A DNA stretch of 40,037 nucleotides from CAZYSK01 sp964649415 (lineage in GTDB: Bacteria > Chloroflexota > Anaerolineae > B4-G1): contig CAZYSK010000055.1 of the NCBI GenBank assembly GCA_964649415.1, positions 1 to 40,037 on the forward strand. The letters are read 5' to 3'. This document shows, one piece after another, positions 15,674-24,807 of the stretch. Both the position numbers and the translations under genes were made by a program. The notes under the pieces are model-generated. The model saw only the letters and a list, made by a program, of their open reading frames with translations, ran no database searches and was not told the origin of the DNA. The stretch's first letter is position 1; every line of letters starts with the position of its first letter.

Positions 15674-16856
15674 CCTGGTGGTTTCCTTTCCTCACCTGTC
15701 TTCCACGTTTCGTGCGCGTCCCCACGGGGCCGGCGCGCGAGATACTCAGCAATATGCCAACCCCAGCCAGCGAGACCACCATCGCGGACCCTCCCGCACT
15801 GATGAAGGGCAGCGCCACGCCGGTGAAGGGGATCAAGCCCGTCACCACCGCCATGTTGACCAATGCGTGGAAGGTCAGCCAACACGTGATGCCACACGCC
15901 AGCAAGGCAGCGAAGCCGTCCGGGGCACGCAACGCGATCTTGAAACCGCGATAGGCCAGGAGACAGAACATACCGATCACGATCAGGCAGCCGACGAAGC
16001 CCAATTCCTCACCCATTACGGCGAAGATGCTATCCGTGTGTGGCGCTGGCAGGTACCCCAGCTTCTGCTGGCCCTGGCCTAATCCCACGCCAAACAGCCC
16101 TCCACTTCCCAGAGCGATGAGGGCCTGCTGTATGTGGTGACCGACAAGCGTAGGATCATGCCAGACGGCCAGATACTCGTCAATGCGCTGCCTGGCGTGC
16201 GGCAGTTGGTTGATCACCAGGAGGAACGTAATACTGCTCACGACACCCCCAACCGCCAACTGGAAGACGTCGGCACCGGCGAAGAAGAACATCGCCAGGG
16301 CAGTCAACACGATCAACAGCGCCGAACTCACATCCGGCTGTATCACGACCAGGCCAGCCACTACGCCGATCAGCACGGCAAACGGGATCAGCCCGTAGGT
16401 CACATCGCGGATCTGCTCATCCTTGGAGGCCAACCAGGCCGCGACGTATATCACGATGGCCAGTTTGGCCAGCTCGCCGGGCTGCACCGAGCCGCTGAAG
16501 AACGAACGCCGGGCACCGAAGCGATCATCCCCCACGAAGAGCACCAGGATCAGCAAGAGCAGCGCCCCTCCCATAATAGGCACCGCGAACTGGCGCCACC
16601 GGTCGTATGGGATGACGGCCACCACGACCAGCACGAGCACGCCCAGGCCAACCCAGAGGAACTGGCGGGAAGCGATGTGAAAGCAGTTCCCGTATGCCTG
16701 GTACGACCAATCGAAGGTCGCGCTGTAGACCATCATGAGTCCGATGATGACCAATCCGGCCACCACCAGCGCCAGCACATAGTCGGGGCCGGTGTGTCCC
16801 CGTCCGGCTCGCTCCGACGCGCCCGTCTGTTGCCGTGCTTTCGCCCTCGAGGCCAT
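15594..16856 (-). CDS. ftsW: Peptidoglycan glycosyltransferase FtsW (SEDS family)
   Basis: A 420-aa polytopic membrane protein that polymerises lipid II at the septum together with FtsI. About ten hydrophobic segments are visible, with SEDS landmarks RFGARRSFFSGSVQPGELAKLAIVIY, IQPDVSSALLIVLTALAMFF, GLGQGQQKLGYLPAPHTDSIFAVMGEELGF and GLIPFTGVALPFISAGGSAMV. The ATG at 16854-16856 has GAGGGA upstream. The C-terminal ~50 residues are Arg/Gly-rich and extend over murG. They look like a cytoplasmic tail of low conservation. Confidence 0.95.
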   Translation of the reverse strand: MASRAKARQQTGASERAGRGHTGPDYVLALVVAGLVIIGLMMVYSATFDWSYQAYGNCFHIASRQFLWVGLGVLVLVVVAVIPYDRWRQFAVPIMGGALLLLILVLFVGDDRFGARRSFFSGSVQPGELAKLAIVIYVAAWLASKDEQIRDVTYGLIPFAVLIGVVAGLVVIQPDVSSALLIVLTALAMFFFAGADVFQLAVGGVVSSITFLLVINQLPHARQRIDEYLAVWHDPTLVGHHIQQALIALGSGGLFGVGLGQGQQKLGYLPAPHTDSIFAVMGEELGFVGCLIVIGMFCLLAYRGFKIALRAPDGFAALLACGITCWLTFHALVNMAVVTGLIPFTGVALPFISAGGSAMVVSLAGVGILLSISRAGPVGTRTKRGRQVRKGNHQGASLDRRWGNRGTRVSRSGRRARAGR

Positions 16857-16917
16857 GTCCCTCGCCCTTTCCCCGCCACTCGCAATCGCTGGGCTGCGAC
16901 CCGAAGCCTAAGGCTGT

Positions 16918-18339
16918 CTACAACTCCAACACCAACTGCTTGAAGCGCTCTCCCCGCTCCGCGAAGTCACGGAAGGCATCGAAGCTGGTGCCTCCGGGGG
17001 ATAGCAGGACCACATCGCCAGGCTGGACCAGCCGAGCGGCCACATCCACGGCCTCCTCCAGGGTCCCAACCTCGGTGATTCCCGCCAGGTTACCCGCCTC
17101 ATCCCCCTGCGGGCCACTCCATCGTTCACCCACCACCCGCGCGATCATCGGACCCGCCTCTCCAAACGTCACCAGTTGTCGTACCCGTTCAACCGTCTCG
17201 TCAGCGAACTCGTCCCAGGGCAGCTTCTTATCGCGTCCGCCAGCGAGCAGCACAATCGGTTCCTCAAAGGCGCGCAGCGCAGCCAACGAGCGCTCCGGTG
17301 CAGTGGCGATGGAATCATCAAACCAGCGCACACCGTTCAGCTCACGCACCAGTTCGAGCCGGTGCTCAACGCCGGTGAAGGTCGTGGCGACCTGGCGCAT
17401 AGCATCAACGGGCACGCCGGCCAGCGCGGCCAGCGCACACGCAGCCAACACGTTCAGCAGATTGTGCGCCCCCCGCAACTGCACGTCCGATGCGTGGCAG
17501 ATCACCGCATCTCCTGCCTCGCCAGCAGGCTCAGGGAGAAACGGACTCCGCACCTCGCCTTGCCGTAGCACCATGCCGCCATTCGTCTTGAACGCGCCCA
17601 CCTCCACCTCAGCACGCCCGCTGAACCAGAGCAGATGCGCCGCCGTCTCCAACGCCAGCGCCCGGGAATTGGCATCGTCGTAGCCCAGGAGCGCATAGTC
17701 ATCCGGCTTCTGGTGAGCCACGATATTGCGCTTGGCAGCGATGTATGCCTCCATAGTCTTGTGCCGGTCCAGGTGGTTGGGCGTGATGTTGAGCACCGCG
17801 GCAATGCGAGGGCTCACCGTCATTACCTCCAACTGAAAACTAGAGAGTTCCATCACCACCCAATCCCCAGGCGCGATTCGGTCCAGGTCGGCGATGAGCG
17901 GGTTGCCGATGTTGCCACCTACCCACGTGCGCAGCCCTGCCGCGCGGCACATCTCACCCACCAAGGCGGTCGTACTCGTCTTGCCGGCCGAGCCGGTGAT
18001 GCCGATAACCGGAGCCGGGCATAGCTCCAAGAACAGCTGTGCGTCGTTGCTCAACGGTATAGAGCGCCGCTGCGCCTCCACGACAATGGGGATGTCCACC
18101 GGCACGCCCCCGCTCAAGCACAGCAGATCAGCCTCCTTCAGCAAGCTGGTTGGATGCCCCCCCGGCACGAAGCGGATGGGCAAACCCGCCAGCTCCTCCA
18201 TGCGGTCAGCCAGCGCAGCTTCGTCCCGCAGATCGGAGACTGTGACCTCAGCGCCGACCTGCGCCAGGAAACGCGCCAACGCCGTCCCCTGCCGCGCCAG
18301 GCCGAGGATCACAACTCGTTTGCCTGTCAGTGTTTTCAT
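16918..18339 (-). CDS. murD: UDP-N-acetylmuramoylalanine--D-glutamate ligase
   Basis: A 473-aa Mur ligase that adds D-Glu to UDP-MurNAc-L-Ala. The N-terminal Rossmann segment is RVVILGLARQGTALARFLAQ. LSGGVPVDIPIV follows, with the ATP loop GITGSAGKTSTTALVGEM, the VVMELSSFQLE motif typical of MurD, LNITPNHLDRHKTMEAYIAAK, and a C-terminal WFDDSIATAPERSLAALRAFEEPIVLLAGGRDK. The ATG at 18337-18339 matches the family N-terminus. It is 54 nt downstream of the 87-aa unknown and 61 nt before ftsW. Confidence 0.97.
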   Translation of the reverse strand: MKTLTGKRVVILGLARQGTALARFLAQVGAEVTVSDLRDEAALADRMEELAGLPIRFVPGGHPTSLLKEADLLCLSGGVPVDIPIVVEAQRRSIPLSNDAQLFLELCPAPVIGITGSAGKTSTTALVGEMCRAAGLRTWVGGNIGNPLIADLDRIAPGDWVVMELSSFQLEVMTVSPRIAAVLNITPNHLDRHKTMEAYIAAKRNIVAHQKPDDYALLGYDDANSRALALETAAHLLWFSGRAEVEVGAFKTNGGMVLRQGEVRSPFLPEPAGEAGDAVICHASDVQLRGAHNLLNVLAACALAALAGVPVDAMRQVATTFTGVEHRLELVRELNGVRWFDDSIATAPERSLAALRAFEEPIVLLAGGRDKKLPWDEFADETVERVRQLVTFGEAGPMIARVVGERWSGPQGDEAGNLAGITEVGTLEEAVDVAARLVQPGDVVLLSPGGTSFDAFRDFAERGERFKQLVLEL

Positions 18340-18393
18340 CTCGATGTTCGAACCGTCAGCATGTTGCCGGCATCCCCCGCCCGATCCACTACC

Positions 18394-18657
18394 TCACTTG
18401 CGCCGTGCAAGCTGGCCTCCATCCTCGGCCACTCCTAACCAGAAGTGATCCGGCAAGACCGAGCGACCCGCGCGAATCTCCACGTCACCGGCCTTCTTGA
18501 CCGACTTCTTTCCATTTCCATTGAAGGCACTGGGATGAACGAAGCACAGTGTCGGTGGCAATCCATACTTGCGCTCATAGTGCATCGCTGCCCGCAGTAC
18601 CTTTTCCTCCAGTTTTCTGTGTGGATCATCGTCAAACCACAATAGTCCGGTTTTCAC
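18394..18657 (-). CDS. Unknown 87-aa protein inserted between mraY and murD
   Basis: The GTG at 18655-18657 has an AGGAGG Shine-Dalgarno six bases upstream. The protein begins VKTGLLWFDDDPHRKLEEKV, followed by a helix LRAAMHYERKYGLPPTLCFVHPSAF, a Lys-rich turn, and an end LPDHFWLGV. It is soluble, with a beta-helix-beta pattern and no membrane segment or catalytic motif I can name. The LWFDDDP...R...K and P..CFVHP patterns look conserved-family-like, and I have an impression of related small proteins in other Chloroflexota, which I cannot verify. Its place inside the dcw cluster suggests a link to envelope growth, but a passenger gene is possible. Confidence 0.75.
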   Translation of the reverse strand: MKTGLLWFDDDPHRKLEEKVLRAAMHYERKYGLPPTLCFVHPSAFNGNGKKSVKKAGDVEIRAGRSVLPDHFWLGVAEDGGQLARRK

Positions 18658-18692
18658 CGTATGCCTCCTAATTCGTATTTTTCCGACGTAGA

Positions 18693-19697
18693 CTACAACA
18701 GCGCCAGAGCCACGCCGGCCATCGTCGCCAGCAGCCCAACGAGCCAGAAGCGCTGGACGACCTGCGTCTCCGACCAGCCAAGTAACTCGAAGTGATGGTG
18801 CAAGGGAGCCATCTTGAACAGCCTGCGGCCTTGACCGAAGCGGCGCTTGGTATACTTGAAGTAGAGCACTTGCAGGATCACCGAAGCCGTCTCCGCCACC
18901 GGCACCAGCGCCACTATCGGCAGCAACAACCACTGACCGGTCATCAGCGCCACTGTACCCAGAGCCGCACCCAGGGCCAGGCTCCCCGTGTCTCCCATGA
19001 ACATCTGCGCCGGGTGCGCGTTGTACCACAGGAAGGCAAAGCAGGCCCCTACTACTGTGAAGCAGAAGTGCACCAGATACTCTTGCCCCTGCAAGAGGGC
19101 AATCACGCCATAGCCGACAAAGCAACTGGCGACAATGATGCCTGCCAGGCCATCCAGGCCATCGGTCAGGTTGACTGCGTTGGCAAAACCCACGATGACG
19201 AAGGTCGCGATGGGCACCCACGCCCAGCCGAGATCAACTGCCTTGCGCACGCCCGGCACACCCACCTTCCCGGCGTACTGCATCGAGAGTACCTGCATCA
19301 CGATGGCCACGCCGAGCGTCAGTACTACCTCCCAGATTATCTTCTGCCTTGCCGTGTACCCCTCGCCGCGCCGCATCCCGCGCACACCGGCGATATCGTC
19401 CAAAGCGCCGATGGACGCGTAGATCAGCATCACACCCAGCGGAACCAGGATCGAGCGCCCGATCACTGTGCGTCCCATCAAGTTGTAGATGTTCAGTGCC
19501 AGAGTAATCAACACCACCGGCACGACGACCATCAGCCCGCCCATCGTGGGTGTCCCGAACTTGGTCTGATGCCCTCGAGGGCCATCAATACGGATGCGCT
19601 TGCCGATGCCGTAGTGCCGTAGGATGCGGATGAGAAGCGGCCCCCACCCCACTGCCAGCAAGAACGATATACTCGCCAGGATCAGGGCGAAGTCCAC
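18693..19697 (-). CDS. mraY: Phospho-N-acetylmuramoyl-pentapeptide-transferase
   Basis: A 334-aa membrane enzyme that transfers phospho-MurNAc-pentapeptide to undecaprenyl phosphate to give lipid I. About ten membrane helices are present. Landmarks include RIDGPRGHQTKFGTPTMGG, the Asp pair GALDDIAG, NAVNLTDGLDGLAG, AHPAQMFMGDTGSLALG and MAPLHHHFELLGW with its conserved His cluster. The start is GTG at 19695-19697, overlapping the murF stop by one base (TAGTG). Confidence 0.97.
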   Translation of the reverse strand: MDFALILASISFLLAVGWGPLLIRILRHYGIGKRIRIDGPRGHQTKFGTPTMGGLMVVVPVVLITLALNIYNLMGRTVIGRSILVPLGVMLIYASIGALDDIAGVRGMRRGEGYTARQKIIWEVVLTLGVAIVMQVLSMQYAGKVGVPGVRKAVDLGWAWVPIATFVIVGFANAVNLTDGLDGLAGIIVASCFVGYGVIALLQGQEYLVHFCFTVVGACFAFLWYNAHPAQMFMGDTGSLALGAALGTVALMTGQWLLLPIVALVPVAETASVILQVLYFKYTKRRFGQGRRLFKMAPLHHHFELLGWSETQVVQRFWLVGLLATMAGVALALL

Positions 19698-21124
19698 TAC
19701 CGTCTCCCCAATGCGCCGACAATCTCTTCCATATGCATCCCCCGCGACCCCTTGACCAGGATCACGTCTGTGCCCGTGACCATACCCTCCAGAAGCGCGA
19801 CCGCCTCAGCGTTGCCCTCGACGATGTACACGTGATCGGACGGCATGCCCCAACGCAGCGCCGATTCGCCGATGATACGCCCCCGTGGGCCAACTGCCAC
19901 AAGGATATCGGCCACCTCGAGCGCCCGCATTCCTACCTTCTCGTGTCCCTCGTGCTCGTATTCGCCCAACTCCAGCATGTCGCCGAGGACGGCGACCTTG
20001 CGCCCATCCAGCTCGTCCAGCAGGTTCAGCGCAGCGATCACCGAGGCTGGGCTGGCGTTGTACGTATCGTCGAGGATGGTCGCGCCATCGGGTCCGGGCA
20101 CTGCCACCAGGCGCAGTTGGAGCGACGGACCGCGCAATCCCTCGATGATCTCCTGCCAGGTCAACCCCTCAACCAACCCCACAGCCGCCGCCCGCAACGC
20201 AGTGTGAACGGAGTGACGTCCCAGAAGCGGGATCCTCACGTACAATACCTCGCCCCCGTGGTGAAGCTGGAACCGAATGCCTTCCAGACCCAGCCCTTCG
20301 ATATGGTCGGCCCACAGATCGGCCTCGGGTGAGAGCCCGTAGTAGAACACACGGGCCTGGGTCACCTGGGCCATCCCCCGCACGTTCTCGTCATCGTAGT
20401 TCAGAATAGCCACCCCGTCCGGGGCCGGCGGCAATGCCTCGACCAATTCCGCCTTGGCGCTCACAATGCGTTCGAACGTTCCCGCCCGCTCCAGGTGCAC
20501 CGGCCTGATAATGGTCACCACGCCGACGTGAGGCTGCGCAATACGAGCCAGATCGGCGATCTCGCCCACGTCGTACATCCCCATCTCGAGCACGGCACAC
20601 TGGTGCTCCTCCGTCAGATGCATCAGCGTCAGCGGCAAGCCAATCTCGTTGTTGTAGCTGGCCTCGCTCTTGAGCGTAACGTAGCGGCGGGCCAGTACCG
20701 CGGCTACGAGTTCCTTGGTCGTCGTCTTCCCGACACTCCCCGTGATGCCGATAACGCGGAGGTCGTGCCTCTTGCGCCATGAAGTCGCTACCTTCTGTAT
20801 CGCCTGAAGGCTATCCTCCACCCTCAAGACCAAAGGCAGCGCCCAGGTGGAGGGGAACTCCAGGGCCGGATCAGTAAGGTCCAGGGTGAAGCCGGGTTGG
20901 CCCACATCGCGCTCGGCAATCGCCGCCACCGCGCCCCGCGAGAAGGCGTCGGCCACGTACGCATGGCCGTCTGCATGCTCACCCTTCAAGGCGACGAACA
21001 ACGCGCCCGGCTCGACCTGCCGGGAATCCACGACGGTCATAGAAATCGGCTGATCCAGGCCTTCCGGTCGCCGTCCCGCCAACGCCTCAATCACATCTGC
21101 CAACATCAACGTTCTCACACTCAT
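19697..21124 (-). CDS. murF: UDP-MurNAc-tripeptide--D-alanyl-D-alanine ligase
   Basis: A 475-aa Mur ligase that adds D-Ala-D-Ala. Early residues VVDSRQVEPGALFVALKGEHADGHAYV, the ATP loop GITGSVGKTTTKELVAAVL, SYNNEIGLPLTLMHL, and AVLEMGMYDVGEIADLARI identify MurF rather than MurE. DDTYNASPASVIAALNLL and LGDMLELGEYEHEGH complete the C-terminal domain. The ATG at 21122-21124 overlaps the ftsI stop by four bases. It directly follows ftsI with no murE between. Confidence 0.96.
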   Translation of the reverse strand: MSVRTLMLADVIEALAGRRPEGLDQPISMTVVDSRQVEPGALFVALKGEHADGHAYVADAFSRGAVAAIAERDVGQPGFTLDLTDPALEFPSTWALPLVLRVEDSLQAIQKVATSWRKRHDLRVIGITGSVGKTTTKELVAAVLARRYVTLKSEASYNNEIGLPLTLMHLTEEHQCAVLEMGMYDVGEIADLARIAQPHVGVVTIIRPVHLERAGTFERIVSAKAELVEALPPAPDGVAILNYDDENVRGMAQVTQARVFYYGLSPEADLWADHIEGLGLEGIRFQLHHGGEVLYVRIPLLGRHSVHTALRAAAVGLVEGLTWQEIIEGLRGPSLQLRLVAVPGPDGATILDDTYNASPASVIAALNLLDELDGRKVAVLGDMLELGEYEHEGHEKVGMRALEVADILVAVGPRGRIIGESALRWGMPSDHVYIVEGNAEAVALLEGMVTGTDVILVKGSRGMHMEEIVGALGRR

Positions 21125-22839
21125 CTTGCCGCCTCCGCCACCATCGTACCATGAGGCGGAACGCCCAGGATCACGAACAACTGGGCAGCCAGCCGCTGAA
21201 ACGTCTCCGCTGCCGTCTCGGAACTCCAAGACGACGACTGGGGCCGATCCAGCTTGACCAAGATGACCAACTCTGGATCAGGGACCGGTCCAAACCCCAC
21301 GAAGGAAGTTATCGTCCCCTCCTTGTCATAGCCTCCCGGCACGGGAATCTGCGCTGTGCCTGTCTTTCCTGCCACGCGATAGCCTGGCACCCTCGCCTGG
21401 GGCACCCCTTCCTCCACCACCCGTACCATCATCTCTGTCAACGTGTGCGCCGTCTGCCCAGAGATCGCTTGATCCTCGACCACCGGGCGGAATGTAGAAA
21501 CCGTGCCATCCGGGGCGATACGCTGGGCCACGACGTGAGGCCGCAACCGGGTCCCCCCATTTGCCACTGTCGCGACGGCAGCGATCATCTGGAGAGGTGT
21601 CACGGCCAACCCCTGCCCGAAAGAGTTCGTGCCCAGGCTAGAGTCGTGCCACTCCTCATAGTCCTGCGGCAGCCACAACTGGCCCGATATCTCGCCCGCC
21701 AGATCAACGCCGGTGGGCCGCCCGACTCCAAACGCCTGCACATAGCGGTAGAACACCTCGGCCCCCATCCGCTCGCCCAACCAGGCCGCTCCCACGTTGA
21801 GCGACTTAATCAGGATGTCGGCCATATTCTGCTCGCCATACGCATGGCGGGAGGCGTTCGCGACCACCACTCCCCCTACTTCAATCCACCCCTGATCATA
21901 ATAGGTTGTCTCCGGCGTCGCCAACCCGGAATCCAGCGCGGCAGCCACCGTCAGGACCTTGAGCACCGACCCGGGCTCGTACTGTTTGCTCACGGCCGGA
22001 TCCTCGAATGGCGGTTCTCCCTGGCTGAAGAAGCTATAGTAGCGCCCCGGATCATAATCAGGCAAGCTGGCGATTGCCAGAATCTCGAACGTACGCGGGT
22101 CCATCACAATAATCGTGCCCGCCTCCGCCTGGAACTGAACTAACGAACGCGCCAGCTCTTCCTCAACCACCCTCTGCACGTCGCGATCCAGCGCCAGCAC
22201 CAACTCGACCCCGGGTTGAGGCAGAACGACCGGGGCAACCGTCCACGGAACCTGCTCACTGGCCGGATCCACCGGCCCCTCGCGCTCTACCTGCTCCGGC
22301 CGCAACGACACGTCGTAGAACCCTTCTACACCGTAGAACCCAGTGCCCTCGCCGTTGCAGAAGCCCAGCACGTGTGATGCCAGCGCTCCTTCAGGATACT
22401 CGCGCGCCCACAGAGACCGCACGGCAATGCCTGGGATCTCCAACGCAGCCACCTGCTCCCCCACCTGCTTCGACACCGGAGAGACAATCTGCACCCAGGG
22501 CTCATCGCTTTCCAGGAACTGATTGAGCTGGTCCGCGGGCATCTGAAGCAATGCGCTGAGCGCCGCAGCCGCAGCCTCTGCATCCAACACGTAGGCCGTG
22601 TCCGCCTCAATGGCGTACATGACCGCGTTTCCGGCCAACAGATGACCGCCCCGGTCGCGGATCGTGCCTCTGGCAGGCTCGTCCACCACGATAGGCCGCA
22701 CGCGCTGATCCAGGCCCCAATCCTCATAGAACCGGTGATCCACGATCTGCACCTGAACCAACTGCGCAACAATCACCAGCACGAGGCCAATCAGTAGTGC
22801 ACTCACCAGTCGTAGGCGACGCCGTGGCGCTTCTGCCAT
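21121..22839 (-). CDS. ftsI: Penicillin-binding protein, division transpeptidase FtsI/PBP2-like
   Basis: A 572-aa class B PBP that cross-links septal peptidoglycan with FtsW. One N-terminal membrane helix (about 10-32) is followed by the dimerisation domain beginning RPIVVDEPARGTIRDRGGHLLA. The transpeptidase domain carries the catalytic SVLK (291-294), SLN (346-348) and KTG (492-494). No PASTA repeats follow; the protein ends about 80 residues after KTG. The ATG at 22837-22839 lies 107 nt after ftsL. That gap contains a hairpin with arms CCGTCG/CGACGG and no gene. Confidence 0.95.
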   Translation of the reverse strand: MAEAPRRRLRLVSALLIGLVLVIVAQLVQVQIVDHRFYEDWGLDQRVRPIVVDEPARGTIRDRGGHLLAGNAVMYAIEADTAYVLDAEAAAAALSALLQMPADQLNQFLESDEPWVQIVSPVSKQVGEQVAALEIPGIAVRSLWAREYPEGALASHVLGFCNGEGTGFYGVEGFYDVSLRPEQVEREGPVDPASEQVPWTVAPVVLPQPGVELVLALDRDVQRVVEEELARSLVQFQAEAGTIIVMDPRTFEILAIASLPDYDPGRYYSFFSQGEPPFEDPAVSKQYEPGSVLKVLTVAAALDSGLATPETTYYDQGWIEVGGVVVANASRHAYGEQNMADILIKSLNVGAAWLGERMGAEVFYRYVQAFGVGRPTGVDLAGEISGQLWLPQDYEEWHDSSLGTNSFGQGLAVTPLQMIAAVATVANGGTRLRPHVVAQRIAPDGTVSTFRPVVEDQAISGQTAHTLTEMMVRVVEEGVPQARVPGYRVAGKTGTAQIPVPGGYDKEGTITSFVGFGPVPDPELVILVKLDRPQSSSWSSETAAETFQRLAAQLFVILGVPPHGTMVAEAAR

Positions 22840-22946
22840 CAGACCGTTCTCCTATGCAACACAGTCTCCGCCTGACCCGGACCCAACAAGCTCATCCCCG
22901 CATTTCCCCAGGCTCGCACCGTCGGAAACGACGGCTTGCCCTGCAC

Positions 22947-23279
22947 TTACGGCACCCCGATCGAAACCCACAAGAACTCCTCGCGCTCGGCCGGCAAGAA
23001 ACCCAGCGCGCTAGCGCGCTCTTCCAGACGGGTGACGGTGCCTTCGATGGCGATGTCCACCTCCAGTTGTTCGTTTTCCCTCTGCAGTCCAAACAGCTCC
23101 GCCCGCAACTGCTCGATGTTACGGCCTCGAGCCGCTGTACGGCTGATCAGCATAAGGTATAGGGTTGCCACCAGCGCCAGCACGACGATCGGGGCAAACA
23201 GATAGAAGGCTGTACGCGAGCTTAGCTCAAACCAGCCACGTTTAGCACCGTGTGTCACCCACTGTATGAAATCGGACAT
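22947..23279 (-). CDS. ftsL: FtsL/DivIC-like septum protein
   Basis: A 110-aa bitopic protein with a short cytoplasmic N-terminus, one membrane helix (about 26-46, AFYLFAPIVVLALVATLYLML) and a coiled coil (about 53-85, IEQLRAELFGLQRENEQLEVDIA). It ends in EEFLWVSIGVP. FtsL sequences diverge strongly, so the call rests on topology, coiled coil and its position between rsmH and ftsI. The ATG at 23277-23279 is 13 nt after rsmH. Confidence 0.88.
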   Translation of the reverse strand: MSDFIQWVTHGAKRGWFELSSRTAFYLFAPIVVLALVATLYLMLISRTAARGRNIEQLRAELFGLQRENEQLEVDIAIEGTVTRLEERASALGFLPAEREEFLWVSIGVP

Positions 23280-23292
23280 GGCGTGCTCCTAC

Positions 23293-24225
23293 CTACTGCT
23301 CTCCGCTGCCAATCCGCTCCGCCACCCTCAGTCGCGCCGAGCGAGATCTCGGGTTAGCAGCAACCTCGTCTGCCCCCGGCCGGATAGGCTTGCGTACGAT
23401 CAAGCGCAACGTGGCACGATGGTTGCAGATGCAGACCGGCACGTCCGGTGGACAGATACAGTCACGGCTCTCACGGCGCATGAAGCGCTTCACCAGCCGA
23501 TCCTCTAGCGAGTGAAAGCTGATCACCGCTAGCCGCCCACCGGGTGACAGTACCTCCACCGCCTGCGGCAGTGCCGCCTCCAGCGTGGCCAATTCATCGT
23601 TGACAGCAATGCGGAGCGCCTGGAACGTGCGCGTCGCCGGGTGAATACGTCCGCGCCGCCCCACCGCCCGCTCGACAACGTCGGCCAGATCCGCTGTCGT
23701 CTGCAGCGGGCGGGCGGCGACGATTGCCTTCGCGATACGGCGCGCATACCGCTCCTCACCGTAACGGTATATGAACGCTGCCAGTTCCTCGGGAGGGAGA
23801 TGGTTAACCAGTGTAGCCGCAGTGGGGGCGTCGGCCGTTGGGTCGAAGCGCATGTCGAGCGGCCCATCCGTCTTGAACGCGAAACCACGGGTGGGGTCGG
23901 CTAGCTGGAGAGAGGAGAGTCCCAGATCAAGAAGGACGCCATCTACAGGCGCAAGGCAGCGGGCACGAGCGGCCTCCGCCAGACGGCCGAAGGAACAGTG
24001 TATAAGCTCAACCCGCCCAACGTAGGAGGCCAACCGGGCGCGGGCAGATTCCACGGCTGCAGGATCTCTATCCAGGCCCAGAAGCCACCCATCGGGAGAC
24101 GACGCAGCCAGTATCCCGGCCGCGTGCCCACCCCCTCCCACTGTCGCATCTATATATCGGCCACCCGGTCTGACCCGCAGGCCATCGAGCACCGCTTGGA
24201 AAAGAACAGGGATGTGTCCGCCCAC
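23293..24225 (-). CDS. rsmH: 16S rRNA (cytosine(1402)-N(4))-methyltransferase
   Basis: A 310-aa SAM-dependent enzyme that methylates C1402 of 16S rRNA. It opens GHIPVLFQAVLDGL, then has the SAM loop YIDATVGGGGHAAGIL, LGLDRDP, VDGVLLDLGLSSLQLADPTRGFAFKTDGPLDMR, GRIHPATRTFQALRIAVNDEL and AVISFHSLEDRLVKRF. I chose the GTG at 24223-24225, where HIPVL sits at residue 4 and an AGAGGGG tract precedes it. A longer frame to 24378 has no family match and would overlap mraZ. It follows mraZ by 65 nt. Confidence 0.96.
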   Translation of the reverse strand: MGGHIPVLFQAVLDGLRVRPGGRYIDATVGGGGHAAGILAASSPDGWLLGLDRDPAAVESARARLASYVGRVELIHCSFGRLAEAARARCLAPVDGVLLDLGLSSLQLADPTRGFAFKTDGPLDMRFDPTADAPTAATLVNHLPPEELAAFIYRYGEERYARRIAKAIVAARPLQTTADLADVVERAVGRRGRIHPATRTFQALRIAVNDELATLEAALPQAVEVLSPGGRLAVISFHSLEDRLVKRFMRRESRDCICPPDVPVCICNHRATLRLIVRKPIRPGADEVAANPRSRSARLRVAERIGSGEQ

Positions 24226-24290
24226 GCCCCTCTTCTTTCGCTGTGCATCAGGTTCACCAGCGCAATCGCTGGCGTGGGGCTCCCCACCCT

Positions 24291-24719
24291 CTAGATGCCC
24301 AGGGCCGCCCATTCTTCGATATTCGCACCGTTTCCTTCCACGCGTTCGCGTTCTTCGCCCCAGGCATCCGGATTCCACATCTCAATATAGGTGTTGAGCC
24401 CAGTAACGACAACCTCACCATCGATGTTGGCATACTCTCTCAGACGCGGAGGAATCAGCACACGTCCCTGTTTGTCAGGGATAGCATCACAGGCATTGGC
24501 AAAAACCAGACGGCGGAAGGCACGCGCTCGCCGGTCCGTCATCGGCAACGTACTCACCTGCTCCGCCAGATGATGCCATTCGTCAAGAGGATAGATTGCC
24601 AGGCACCGATCAATTCCTCGGGTGACGATAAGGCCGGCGGCGAGTTCATCGCGAAACCGAGCAGGGATGATCAAGCGCCCCTTTTCGTCTATGGTGTGCA
24701 CAAACTCGCCGAGAAACAT
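24291..24719 (-). CDS. mraZ: Transcriptional regulator MraZ
   Basis: A 142-aa AbrB-fold protein with the duplicated DxxxR motif: DEKGRLIIPARFRDEL near the N-terminus and DKQGRVLIPPRLREYA about 70 residues later. MraZ forms rings and binds tandem GTGG-type repeats upstream of its own gene, repressing the dcw cluster. The ATG at 24717-24719 matches the usual MFLGEF start. It is the first gene of the cluster. Promoter and four operator repeats lie directly upstream. Confidence 0.96.
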   Translation of the reverse strand: MFLGEFVHTIDEKGRLIIPARFRDELAAGLIVTRGIDRCLAIYPLDEWHHLAEQVSTLPMTDRRARAFRRLVFANACDAIPDKQGRVLIPPRLREYANIDGEVVVTGLNTYIEMWNPDAWGEERERVEGNGANIEEWAALGI

Positions 24720-24773
24720 ACGCTACATTCCCCCCCATGAGGACAAAAGCGGAGCGTTTCGTGAGCCAGAACC

Positions 24774-24807
24774 CCACACTGCTCCACTTTCCCCCACAAA
24801 CATCCAC
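24774..24807 (-). promoter_or_regulatory. MraZ operator: four GTGG repeats at 10-bp period
   Basis: On the minus strand GTGG occurs four times, as CCAC on the plus strand at 24774-24777, 24784-24787, 24794-24797 and 24804-24807, so the period is exactly 10 bp. This matches the known MraZ-binding arrangement of short G-rich repeats with 10-bp spacing (three in E. coli). They cover the predicted transcription start, consistent with repression. Confidence 0.85.

Noticed and set aside
24226..24378. N-terminal extension of rsmH
   Set aside because: The extra residues have no family match and would overlap the end of mraZ. The GTG at 24225 gives the normal start and length.
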